The notes under the pieces: model-generated
Seen by the model: only the letters and a program-made list of their open reading frames with translations
The model's database searches: none
What the model was told of the DNA's origin: nothing
Program-made: the position numbers and the translations under genes
In this document: in pieces, positions 15,001 to 25,608 of the stretch
How the letters are laid out: each line of letters opens with the position of its first letter
Position numbering within the stretch: position 1 is the first letter of the stretch
DNA from: Membranipora membranacea
Lineage: Eukaryota > Bryozoa > Gymnolaemata > Cheilostomatida > Membraniporidae
DNA: 64,000 nt
Reading direction: 5' to 3'
NCBI GenBank assembly: GCA_914767715.1
Contig: OU612068.1
Location: 8,246,001-8,310,000 of the forward strand

Positions 15001-15978
15001 TAAGCCAAAAAAACCATATTCTACTGTCGAAGGAAATATATCTGAGTGTGGTCTCCATCAACCTGCTGCCCAACTTCATGTGCAGCACCGATCAATAATC
15101 CTAGTTACTGATGGAAGAGCCATTTTACGTCTTGAAGTAATAGGTGAGAAAAAACCAGTTTTCTATTTATTATTTTCTGAAATTTAATTTACAAATTTTA
15201 TGTACATGATATAAATTTTATGTGACTTATTTATATCATAATGTTCATATAAAAGTATTCAACTTGTGTCTTGTAGAAGAATTTCAATAATCAAAGCAGT
15301 AAAGTCGACATAGAGGTATATTATTACGCTTCCATTCTATGCTCTACTAGTATACATTTTCATTCAATATAAACATGTACACAAGCTCACTTACATTTAA
15401 ACTCACACTCCACATACCCTAACACTCTGGAAATACACTGACTCTTGTAAAGTTACACTAACCCTTATTTATGGGCGCCTACGCTTGTACACTTACACAA
15501 TACACAGACTTATACTCACATACACTTAAACTTCAGTTACACTTACACATAATAATAACAATGAACTTACTAATCCAGAGTATTTATTTTTGAATATCAA
15601 CATTTATTGTGTTTTAGACCTCTGGAAGCACTGTATCAATCTGTTTTTGGCGACAATCATCGCTGTGATTGTAGGATTGGTCCTTAGTATTAAGCTTTGG
15701 AGATGCTGGAGGCCAATAGCTCCATTTGGGTAAGTGAAAAATTACCATTCAAGACGATTTCGACCGGAGGGTTGCTATCCTGCATATTCAATGGTATGTG
15801 TTTGCATTCTATTGGTCATATGTCAAGTTGAAATTGATAGGAACAAAAAAATTGATTAAATTCCGCTGTTGCTGCTTCTGCCTAATTTTGAACTTGAAGC
15901 TTCTGTTTCAGGCGTCAAGAATCGGTGACGCAGATTGCTCAGGCTGCCGATGAGGATATCGATGGTGGTGAATTGTGA
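1..15978 (+). CDS. NHL-repeat single-pass membrane protein (5' end outside window)
   Basis: Seen: exons at 1-41 (partial), 5159-5305, 5980-6089, 7500-7653, 13674-13732, 14227-15143, 15618-15729 and 15912-15978 join with matching codon phase and give 535 codons ending in TGA at 15976. The large exon 14227-15143 encodes beta-propeller-type NHL repeats. Two carry the G-x-x-G-x-x-D-G signature followed by aromatic-x-x-P or similar (GEPGHRDGAIQQALF and GHADGPLSKSQF), each followed by a 'hhhSDxxNxxhRhh'-like strand. Exon 15618-15729 encodes a transmembrane helix (LFLATIIAVIVGLVLSI) followed by Trp/Arg residues and a short acidic cytoplasmic tail. Known: NHL propellers mediate protein or ligand binding. 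Inferred: the propeller is outside the membrane and the protein is a surface receptor or adhesion molecule. The N-terminus and any signal peptide lie left of the window. The link between exon 1-41 and 5159 is supported only by phase. The 6 kb intron 7654-13673 carries a retrotransposon fragment. Confidence 0.78.
1340..1657 (-). CDS. Short type II membrane protein or first coding exon
   Basis: The frame opens at ATG 1657 and encodes about 105 residues. A charged N-terminus of about 30 residues (KDLERDTD) precedes a hydrophobic segment (CLVYFLVIYNLGLTVIFGLA). A Gln/Asn-rich stretch that could form a coiled-coil stalk follows, and the frame stops at 1340-1342. This is the layout of a type II membrane protein, as in lectin, scavenger-receptor or TNF-ligand stalks. 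A weak donor-like GTAAAT inside the stalk means it may be only the first coding exon of a longer gene whose other exons I did not find. It lies antisense within the first visible intron of the NHL gene. The exon candidate at 2943-3015 on the same strand could be its 5' exon. Function unknown. Confidence 0.4.
   Translation of the reverse strand: MIKTQQPYKDLERDTDAGVPARKSSLTIYRCLVYFLVIYNLGLTVIFGLAGWFALNHMSDQDANMKQLQQNIQSLVNDRSSTVVLSVSTVPLSTGILDLSDNINA
2943..3015 (-). other. Candidate exon flanked by strong splice sites
   Basis: On the minus strand this 73-bp block has a good acceptor (GGTTTCAG) and donor (CAG/GTAAGAG). Two reading frames are open throughout, and the third stays open until a TAA near its 3' end, so the frame cannot be chosen. 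It may be a 5' exon of the membrane-protein ORF at 1340-1657, transcribed antisense to the NHL gene. No protein family is recognisable. Confidence 0.3.
7217..7306. repeat. Imperfect inverted repeat (about 31-bp arms)
   Basis: Arms 7217-7248 and 7276-7306 are inverted copies with a few mismatches (shared core ATTGTGATCTG). They surround a 27-bp loop inside an intron of the NHL gene. It looks like a miniature inverted-repeat or foldback element remnant. No coding potential. Confidence 0.55.
8328..8417. mobile_element. Small inverted-repeat (MITE-like) element with poly-C core
   Basis: Inverted arms (TAGCCTGTCTGACAAGCTCT at 8328 and the complement ending at 8417) flank a run of 16 cytosines at 8368-8383. 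A related arm (AAGCTTGTCAAGACGGGCTA) occurs again near 41636, so this is a dispersed family and not a chance hairpin. It lies in the long intron of the NHL gene. Confidence 0.55.
9075..10498 (+). mobile_element. 5'-truncated R2/NeSL-type non-LTR retrotransposon, RT thumb and RLE endonuclease
   Basis: About 470 codons are open from the truncation point to TAA at 10496-10498. There is no credible start codon, because the frame is open through position 9086 (a GTG) into the junction. The first 150 residues resemble the thumb of reverse transcriptase (ILNFALMPRILWPLTVYDIP, then a KHMRKWLGVPR motif). A CCHC knuckle follows, C-x2-C-x7-H-x4-C (CAECSAKGTLRHILSNC). After it comes R-PD-x14-E (RPDLIVW...ILMELTVPWE) with a downstream K-x-x-x-Y. 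Known: the CCHC plus R/KPD-x12-14-D/E arrangement marks the restriction-like endonuclease of R2, R4, NeSL and CRE elements. The palm with its catalytic aspartates is absent, so this copy cannot reverse-transcribe. Its uninterrupted frame suggests a fairly recent insertion into the NHL gene intron, in the sense orientation. Confidence 0.85.
10499..11286 (+). repeat. 3' untranslated tail of the RLE-type retrotransposon (copy 1)
   Basis: From about 10618 to 11286 this sequence is closely matched, with scattered substitutions and small indels, by 53220-53885. Both copies stop matching right after the same 3' sequence (CCACTGTATGTTGTAT). A common 3' end with different 5' ends is what 5'-truncated retrotransposition predicts. 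No poly-A tail is seen, which is not unusual for RLE-class elements. Short open frames in it are probably not genes. Confidence 0.7.
15350..15560. repeat. Degenerate CA-rich simple repeat (ACACTTACAC-like)
   Basis: The intron between the main NHL exon and the transmembrane exon holds many variants of ACACTTACA/ACACTCACA over about 200 bp. It is low-complexity sequence with no coding signal. Confidence 0.5.
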
Positions 15979-17481
15979 TGACAAAGAAGTCATCAAGAGA
16001 CTGGACTGAATTCAGTTTGAGTTGTATAAATTGTATTGCGTTTTGAAAAGTATTTTGGTTTCACTATTTGTGTTGGAAATTTTATACTATTATTATTGAA
16101 CTACATTATTACTATTATTGTTACCATAGTTGCCAAAAGGCCATATTAAATACTCTTTGCTTTTAGACCTCGTTTTAAGACAAAGTTGTGTGATATTATA
16201 GTTTACCCCCCCCCCCCCTAGCCACCAATCAGATTGAACACATTGACTAGAAATTGGTTGCTGGGCATCAAGATTTAAGAGGCATTTCATGCTCCTTTAT
16301 TTAAACAGGAGTTATTTTAATTACAGGCCAATGTTTTACCTAGGTGATAATTTTTATATGGCCTACTTATTATGTGTTAATCTTTTGAGATTTCCCAGTG
16401 TCAATATGAGTATACACCATCATCAATTAAAGTGAATAATTTGCTTGACAAAGTCCAAGTTACACCAGTTGTTAATTTGTAGTTACGCTCCACGTTTAAA
16501 AAAGGTGCATGACTCCTCATCCAAAACGCGGCAGACACAATATTGGCAGTAGTGATAAAAGGTGACCTCAAAGCGCCAGAGAATAGGAGCAGCTTGGTTG
16601 AACCAAGGAGTCTTTAACTCCTTGGTTGAACTTACAGCACATATGAATTGGAATTAAAGCATGGATAATCTTTACGCAAAAGGAAAGGGCAGCGTGTTAA
16701 TATTCGACTGTTAGAGATATCATCCGCATGATAGTGATATAAGCCCCCCCCCCCCCGCCTAACGGACATACTCAACAGTTGGCATATCCCAGATGAGCAA
16801 GGCAAGTGAAGGTATTTATAAATCATAAGCCAAAAATTGCGAAGATTTTTAGATAGATTTTAATTCGATCCTGATGTTCCAAATCATGATGAGTGATGAC
16901 CAATTTCATTTTTATGCATTTTCATCTGTTAAGAATTTGACAAAAATAAAAATGTAATCGGTACCAAAGACTGCAGAGCGTCACAGAAATTTACATATTT
17001 ATTACAGAAGATTTTCCATAATAGAACAGGTAGAGTATAGACCCAAAAAAAATATAAAACAATAACCTTTACAGTATAATGTAGAACAAACCACTAATAT
17101 TGTTTAAAAAATTTAATATTCTTACAAAAAACCCTCAAAAATACTAAACTGATCCTACAAGAAATTTTACACACTAACTTTTATGAAAATATTACAAAGA
17201 AATATATATCAAAAGACTGCTAACAAATACATCGCTAAACTAAAAATATTAAAATATCAGCATAATCTTTTGATATAATATACTCGAAAAATTTTAACAA
17301 TGAACAATTAAGGTCACTTTTCTCAGCATCACCAAGGTCAGTTGAAAGTTCCTTACGACCAAACCTTACCAATTTACAGAAAACTGCTGTCATATGCTCG
17401 AAAAAGGTACTACTGAGCATTATACGGTTGGTATGAAAATACACCCAGACCAGAGAGAATTGGGGGAGTCAAACTTCTATA
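15979..17481. other. Convergent intergenic region between NHL gene and activin-receptor gene
   Basis: About 1.5 kb separates two genes pointing at each other. It holds poly-C runs (about 16206 and 16743) and a 10-bp-arm palindrome near 16600 (AACCAAGGAG/CTCCTTGGTT). It also holds a minus-strand AATAAA at about 16998-17003 that could end the receptor transcript. No gene seen. Confidence 0.6.
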
Positions 17482-20400
17482 CTATGCGTAGGCGATGAGA
17501 GGGATAGCAGAGTCATCCTCTGGCATGTGTGTGTTATACGGCGGAGGCTCCAGATTTCTGATGTTGTTTACCTCAGTCGTATTGTCATTTAGGGAAGACA
17601 GGAGTATTTCTAGTCGAGATTCTACACAACCAGCAGAAAGACGGGCCTCTGAGTCGGCATCCCACGTCTCCTCAATTGTATTTATGATTGTTGGAGCATG
17701 CTACAAAAAGGAGGTAATAGGTCAATTTATATTGAAATCAATACTTCGTTGATAATCACTGTTGACAATAAGAGATTTACTACACTAGTAGAGGCATGGC
17801 TGAAGGGAAACTTGAATGACGGGGATATTTACAGGTCAGAGCTGTGTACTGAAATGAGAAAGTTGGAGTTGCCCTTTCATCCGTGAAACTAATGGTGAGA
17901 AGACAACTCTAACTATTAATGTATTGTTACGCAGAAGGTGCATGTGAAATATACAGTAATGACAAGGGAATGTCTGGTCAGCAACATTTCATCATTGGAT
18001 AAATTTTGAAAAGAGAGCAGTTTGTTTAATCAACTGGTACATATAACCTGATGCTGAGTTTATTAATGATAACTCACTGGATGTCTATGAAGGCATTCTG
18101 GGAATGATGGTCGCCTCTTCTCTTTAGACACCACCACCTGTAACATCTCCAGAAGTGTTGGGTATCTGGAGTCTTGCATTTCTTCATAAGGGGCTTTGTA
18201 TTCATCTACAATAACAAGAGCAATTTATAGAGATTTGCAGATGACCAGACAACAAACATCACTGTTTGGTCAACCAATGAACTCTACTGTCTGCACAACA
18301 CTGTCTCCACACTGTCTACATTAATTCGATGAACTTGTGATAGCAGTTTGACATGTTTTTTAAAATCTTATATTTGCTGAACATTATACAGTAAATTTGC
18401 TGATATTCAAAATCTGTGGAGTGGAAAAAAACCAAAGCTGATCTGAGCAAATAACACGAGTAGCATAAGGAATCATCTTCCTAATGGATGCAATTTCACC
18501 AGTTATGGGTAAGGAGCTGCAGCATATTTTTAATGTATGTCACTTCAAATAGTGGGTACGTGAACAAATGCCAACAACATATTGGGCCAAATCTTTTTAG
18601 AGATATTATGCGTAAAAAGAAGGTTCCTTCATATCGTTTGATACTGTATATTAACATTTTTGCAACTGGAGTCAAAAAACAAAAGATGAGAAGGTGACAG
18701 TCATCCCGTTTCTTTCTGGACGCAACTTGGCCCATTAAAATCAAGCCAATATAACATTTGCTTACTGTTTCCAGCGATTTCACATCTTGTGAGAAGTTCC
18801 CACATAACGAGAGCAGCAGCGTACACATCAATCCTCATAAAGGAGTCTTTGGTGAAGGAGATAGCTCCATCTAATACCTCCGGTGCCATGTATCTATGTG
18901 TACCAGCCTGAAACTGTAAACAAAAACAAACACTTTGAAGGCAGCTCATATCAACAAATTTGAAGGTACAAACACCGGGGAAAACATTATTGACCAAACG
19001 TTACTAGTCGGGTGTACATGAGATACGTGACGACCAGAAAAAAGAGTACAGCACATCACAAATCAATATGGTATTGAAGGCTGGCCTTTTCTACAGAAGA
19101 GCTAGACATTCTGAGCCATGCTGATTAAAAAGACAGGAAAGAGCTTCTTTCTATATTAACACTTGGTTGCTGCTAATTATATTATGATTATAATATTCTA
19201 TTCTTACACAGGAATTTCAAATGGGACATTTCTTTAACCTCTGTCACTTACTCCAGAAGACTATGAAAATAGAAACTGAATCCCATAATGATTAAAATTA
19301 TTAGAATTCTTGCACCATTATAAATGACAATAAGTACCCAGAAGTATCAAACTCATGCTCTACCACCATGTCATATCTCCCACTTTGGCAGTAAAACCGC
19401 CATGTCATATCCCCAACTTTTCTCACCTGTACACTAGATTCGTTGACACAGCCGTCTGAGAAGACCTGAGTCAGACCAAAGTCAGCGATAGCAGCAGTCA
19501 TGTTCTCCTTGATCAGTATATTCTTACTCTTGATGTCCCTGTGAGCCATCGTGTGCTTGTGACCATCTGCTGCATACACCTCATCATGTAGGAAGGCTAA
19601 ACCTTTCATCATCGAGTGAGCGATCTTCAGCATATCAGGCCAGGATAAAATGTGACCTGAAATAACAGAGAGTATTATCACCTTCCGCAAGAGGAGGTAA
19701 AAAATATTAGGGAATATACGCTGGTTGGGCAAACAAGTAAAAAAATTGTTAGTTTGCTTACTCCTATTAAATGTTTAATCCCGACATCCATCTAATGAGT
19801 TGATCTGATTACAAGGTTAGCAAAAAGGCATAGATAATGGACTTTTACCAATCATATCCAGCCATCACAAAGGTCAATTAATCATCCTGTCTAGAATTGC
19901 CACAAAGACATGGTAATAGTGAATAAGTCAGCCTATCATGTATAGATAGATACACTCCGCTAAATACAGACAAGGCTATTTTTAACCATGCCATATCAGT
20001 ACTTTTACATCAATCACTTCACTCCGATAATAGTGGTTTTTTTTCAGATTCAGAGAAAAACCTTGATGTTTTCAAATACCACAAACCTTTGAGATAATCA
20101 TAGATTGAGCCTTTTGGGTAGTACTGAATAACAATCCACATGGTGCCAGCATTCCCATTGTTTCCATTCTGCATAGCTCCGAAAAACCGTGTGATATTCT
20201 CATGATTCCCCATACCAGGCAGCTTGTATATTTCTTTCTCATCATGCCACATTTTGCGATGCTGGGCAGCAAAGCACTTGATGGCAATATCTACACCATT
20301 TATAGTACCACCTCTGTATACTTCAGCATATCGGCCTGCAACACAATGATATAAGAGTGAAGGGAATTGTAAAAAACATGACATGCTAAGACTAAGCTGA

Positions 20401-22621
20401 ATTCTGAACCAAGTTATCCATGGAGGCTGTGTAAAATAGAAGAGGGAGAAGAAATATTGAATCATCAATTTTAGAGAGGCATGATGAATGGTTATAAATA
20501 GTATTAGAGCATATGTTATACCCTTTTATACAATATTATCAACTGCTAAACAAACCATCCCGGTCTGCTGAGGAAGACGACACCAATGGATGGAGTTTGA
20601 TATGTAACTCTGCTTCGAAGTGAGTACTTGACACTGACCTTGTGCTACCTTAGTTTGCAGTGACAGGTTAGCTTCCATTAAGTCCACTTCCTCCTGACAG
20701 CTGCTCTCCTCCGTCTGACACTCCTCAGCAGGTGGTGGTGATTTTCCTCGCTTTCTTATATAACACACCACCATTACGACTATGACAGTCAATATGCCTC
20801 CTATCACAACTCCAGCTACTAGGATGTAAGTATTCCGCCTACTGTTAGATGGAGCCACCGCTGATGGGTTGATGTCAACCGGCACTAACAATATATTATA
20901 TTATAGTTATAACTTGGCAATAAGGTATGACCATAGACTTAATATACTATATGATATACTATATGATATATATGATATTAGAACTGCCCTACAAAGATGA
21001 TGAGTAGCCAAGAGTCAAACATACTAAGCATGAATAATGACAAAATATTACCATATTATGCAAGGTTATAGGATTTGGCCCTACATATTGTAGGAAAGTA
21101 GACTGACTGGACTGACCTTCATTCTCAGCTACAGATATATTAATGGAGCGGCCTTCAGGGCTGTTACATAGTGACCCAACACAGCAGCATGTTGTCGACC
21201 ATTGTCCCGTTGTTTCGTTGAACATCTGCCGAGAATTAGCCACACAGTCATAGTCACACACCTCCAGCTTATCGTTCAAACCACCATACGGCATACATGA
21301 CATATGCAGCTGAAACAAGGAAGGAATGCAAAGGTCTATTACTATAACTGCATTTCATCACATCAGGTAAAATTTTTTCACTAATTATTTCCTTAGTGAT
21401 TATATTCGTCTGCTAAAAAAAGCAGTGTGCTATATTTGTAAGCTGAGTCTTAGTTGATGTTTTCCAGACTATTTGGTGTGAATGCCAAATTCTCGTCTGT
21501 AGAAACAGATTAATTTCATTGTTTGTGCTATTTCTCACTGGTGAGGATACGAAAGATCTATCAGTGATGACAGTTTAAAAGTGTCAACAGACTGACTGGT
21601 GTTCAAGGCACTGCTGTCAGCAGTACATTGTTAACCTGCCTAACAATAATCAGCATACAAACCTCAGCAGGTTTCTTTCTTGGAACTGTGATAGGAGAAA
21701 TGCAGCAAAATACTACTGTGTCATAACTAGAGAAGAGATTATCCACTAATGCATTCTGCTTCAAAGTCAACATAAACACCAGGAAAAGTTACAGGGCATG
21801 AAAATTAGATCTAACTGGACAGCATGAAAAAAGTAATTTTTCTGCGAACTATGAAACGTTATTTTGCAGCTAGTTTAGAGGACTAAGATCATGCTTTTTC
21901 AATATAAACAAAGCATCAAACTCACTGTATTTTCAAGCGTGTGATCTGTATGTTCAGGCCGAGTGTGATTTGGTGATGTCTGGAACCATACTGCTATACA
22001 CGCGCTGCCACCACGTGGTGTAGGCGGCATCAAACATTCTACCGTCTGCAGATTGCAAAACTTCTCCTTCTCCTCAGGCGTCTGTGCGTCTTTACATGAT
22101 AAGTAGTTGTATTCATAACAAAGTGTCGGATTTGGATCTGTCAGTTCTAGAACAGACAAAATATGCTTATTAATTTTACAATGGCAAACCAAAACTGTTA
22201 ATCAAAAAAGGTAACACAATGTCCACTAAATTTATTAATAAAAAAAATAATATGCTGAAACTTTCAAAACATGCTGCACAATGACATCATAACTTCTTGA
22301 TATGAGAGTCTCAACTGATAACAGTGTCTGCTCATAGTAAGAGAATACCAAATATAGCAATTAAACTATGCACATATCAGTCATCATTTATTTTCAAGAA
22401 CATACTGTAATTATGGTCGGTCGCAAATAAACTCATCATAATTCTGGTTGGAATGTATACTGCGATCATGACACCATCATAACGCGAGACATTCTGTGAA
22501 TTTGATCAGTGTGAGATGAAAATACATAGTGATTCTCACCGTCATACTGCTGAAATTGGCCCTGAATTCCAGTAACCGTCGCTGCCAGCAGGAGTTGGAC
22601 AACTATTATACCAAACGCCAT
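17482..22621 (-). CDS. ACVR2-like: Activin receptor type II-like serine/threonine kinase
   Basis: Seen: nine exons on the minus strand, 22621-22540, 22146-21926, 21309-21117, 20884-20639, 20335-20087, 19656-19427, 18907-18766, 18205-18078 and 17700-17482. They sum to 1710 bp (569 aa plus stop) with every phase matched. Order: signal peptide ([18 protein letters not shown]); Cys-rich three-finger ectodomain ending [11 protein letters not shown], matching the CCC..CN box of activin type II receptors; transmembrane helix at about residues 185-207; kinase from about residue 247. Kinase landmarks: IAIK lysine, HRDIKSKN catalytic loop, ADFG, YMAPEV, and the [14 protein letters not shown] segment typical of type II receptors. 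The tail is short, unlike BMPR2. Known: type II receptors bind activin/BMP-type ligands and phosphorylate type I receptors, which signal to Smads. Odd: the third glycine of the nucleotide loop is Ala (GRYAEV). Start chosen by the signal peptide. Confidence 0.93.
20931..20970. repeat. AT-rich repeat sharing a motif with 34170-34212
   Basis: In a receptor intron, CCATAGACTTAATATACTAT is followed by TATGATATACTATATGATAT-type repeats. The same 20-mer recurs at about 34170 inside a palindrome, suggesting a dispersed miniature element. Confidence 0.4.
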
Positions 22622-25608
22622 GTCTGATACTCACCAGCATGTACCTAAAATACAGAAAGTGATGTAATGATATCATCACCAGACAGATCAAAGAGATTAT
22701 GAGCAAAATACGTAACATAGCCCAGTCTCCGGACTGAGACAGAACTTGCTATTTCAGCCCACTCAACTTACTTCCATACAAAAAACAGCAGTGGCAAGAT
22801 GCACTTGCACAGCTTCTGTTTAATGAAAGTTTAGATCTGCACATTGTTTCCTTCTCTTGATGAAATCACACAAAAAAGAAGTAGTAGCTGCAGCTAGTAG
22901 TTAAGATAACATATGTTTCCTGAGACATTATAATACTCGAGCAAATCGCAATAAGTGAGAAATATCTAGAACCAGAAAGGCCATAAACGACCTCTACAAT
23001 GCAAGGCATGCACCAAGAGTATGACAGTACATTTTTAACTTCCAATGGGCTATTTACAGTCGGCCAGGTGAGCAGAAGATTGTGCTTGGAGGCATAATCT
23101 CGGCAGTGGGCCTAATGTAGTTTGTGATATTATTCTTCCATTACTGGCAGGCTGTTAAATTTTTAATTAGGTTTGTATTTTTTAGTTGTCCAGGGTGAAG
23201 AAGGTGTCTGATTGTACCCTCTTCGGAAAAGTAGACATTGGAAGATCAGATATTGATATAACTCTTCCCAATACAGTCACAATCATATCAATATTTAGAG
23301 AATACTTTAAAGCCAGGCATGAGGCAATGTGCTAGCAAAGCAAGAATTATGTTATTTACATTTTAAATATTGCACTAGCAAGGCATAATAAATCTGCGCA
23401 CATATATGGGAAAGCAACGAATGATGTGTCAATTGGGTTTTCCGTTTTTCTTTGTAACAGTGGTCTACTGCAAAAAAAAGGGTCCCTCGCTCAGTCTCTG
23501 ACTTGCATATGCTGTCAGTGCTGCGATAGACTATCATAAAGTCTTAGGCGGTAGTCCCTCAATCAAAGTAGGCCTACTCTACCGCACAAATATCTATATT
23601 TTTACACACAACCATGGCAGCAGTGCAAATCCCTTGAGAACATGAGTTATTACAATTATTTATTATTATCAATTTAATAAAACTGTCACTTCAACTTCCA
23701 AATCGTAAATAAACATACATTGATATTCAACTCAATTCACTCACACTCTACTCACTGCAACAAAAATGCCAGGGACTGGGAGCATTCACATTTATTTATT
23801 ACCAGAGAGAGAGACCCTGGTTTTAGAGTAGATCTGTCATGTGTTTTGTACTATGAAGTATAAATTGAACAACTATATTATAGTTATAATAAACTAGTAA
23901 TTAGTTTTAATAACCAGTTAGTATTTTATTTATTTGTTGTATGTACTTCAAAAATTTTATTTGTTGTTGTATTTATCATTTAATTTTATTTATTTATGTG
24001 TTTACTTTTAGTAGTACAAGTCACTCAAGGATCAAAATCGGGCCCTGGCTTTAACAAATATAACTTTGCTTGTGAACACTTCATCTTCATTGTTTAATAG
24101 CATCCCCTTATACACAAAATAATGTGCAGCTTGGAGATACTTACCAATCAAGACTGTCTGTAATAAGGTTCCTCTCTCCCTGCACCAGTGATTTTTTAGT
24201 TTTCTTCTCAATGTTTTTCAATGTCTCGCGTCATGCGAATATCAGTGAGATGATACAGACCAAAATTCTAGAAAAAGCTTCATTCATAGCTGTACGGGTC
24301 TTATATGTACCAACCACTGAAGATGTGCAAACCTTTTTAGAATAGAAGTTGTGTGCTCTCAGTTATAGCTATAATTTTTAATATGCAGGTAATCTTTGAT
24401 GGATGCTTACTCTGTTAACTATTTTTGGAAGGCGTGGATATATTTCAACTTGCTTTAAACCCAGTTGTCAAAAGAAAATAAACTGAGAAGGCTGCATAGC
24501 TGGAACTCAGCTGGAAAAATCTTGTCATAAATAAAACTCACCAATTCCAACTATTGGACTGTATGTTGCAGCTTTTGAAGTCATTTCAGCAAGGAACTTT
24601 GGACTCAGGTTTGTGATTTATTATGTGATTTCCTATACTTCCAACTAGAATTTTATAGTAAAAAAGCTTAACTCATCATCATGCTCATGGGGACCACCAC
24701 CATGGGTCAGGTTGCTGAACGAGCTCCTGACCATCCATTACTCTTCCCAATCCACTCGGTATGGAGCCTGCATTGGCAGTGAGTATACTACTCATTAATT
24801 AAATGGTCATGAAGAAATGATGCCCACAACAGAGGAAACAAGCCAGTCCCTCTAGAGAGGGTGCTGGAAAAACTGCCTCATCATGATTATTATTGTCAAA
24901 TTACATAGATTACCATGAATATGATACACCCTTATTCATCTTTCTACTTCATTTGGTCATTGGCTATGGCCTAGGCAAACTGACCATGCTTGATTGTAAC
25001 TCTGATCCAAATAAATAGTTGATACTAGGAGGAAGTCAAGTCAAGCCTCTTTTCGTTTAACCCCCTCCCCCCCCCAGGCCCTGGTAGTCTACTGACACCC
25101 CCAGGCCCCGGTAGTCTACCGACACATTAGGCAGCATGGGAAATATCTGTATATTCTATTGCATAAGGCTGCCGGCTCAATCTGACCCTGCCAGAAGTCC
25201 ATTGGACAAGCATTTCTTAGTATCTCTCCGATTAAATTGAAAAGTATGCGAGTCACATGTTAGAGTGACTTCTAGTGGGTCCGTACTGCTATCATCTCGT
25301 TGCTATGATTAATGGAAGCCTTTCATCATGTACGCAGGTCTATTTAGACTAGACAAGGGTGCGTGCTCTCTATAGGCCTAGTATGCAATGCTACTTTGCC
25401 ACCAAGCTCTAACACCATAATGTTTGGGCCTAGCTATGATTTCAATTATATAGCAATTATATAGAAATATTGCTGGCCTTGGTAGTAGACGCCACATTCA
25501 ACTTGAAGATGGACATATTTTTATGTTTAACAGGTTCAGGCAGTGATAACAAATCCCGCTTTCTATGTAGATGAATGGTTTCTAACCCTAATAGTTGATC
25601 TACCCCAC
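22622..25608. other. Divergent intergenic region between receptor and adaptor genes
   Basis: About 3 kb lies between two start codons that point away from each other, so both promoters are likely here. I see no reliable promoter motif. Contents include AT-rich low-complexity sequence around 23870-24000 and a tandem duplication of a 28-bp C-rich unit at 25071-25125. No gene is supported. The 5' untranslated exons of both genes may be inside. Confidence 0.55.
25071..25125. repeat. Two tandem copies of a 28-bp unit
   Basis: The unit CCCCAGGCCCYGGTAGTCTA plus YGACAC occurs twice in a row with two substitutions, next to a poly-C run. Minisatellite seed, non-coding. Confidence 0.6.
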
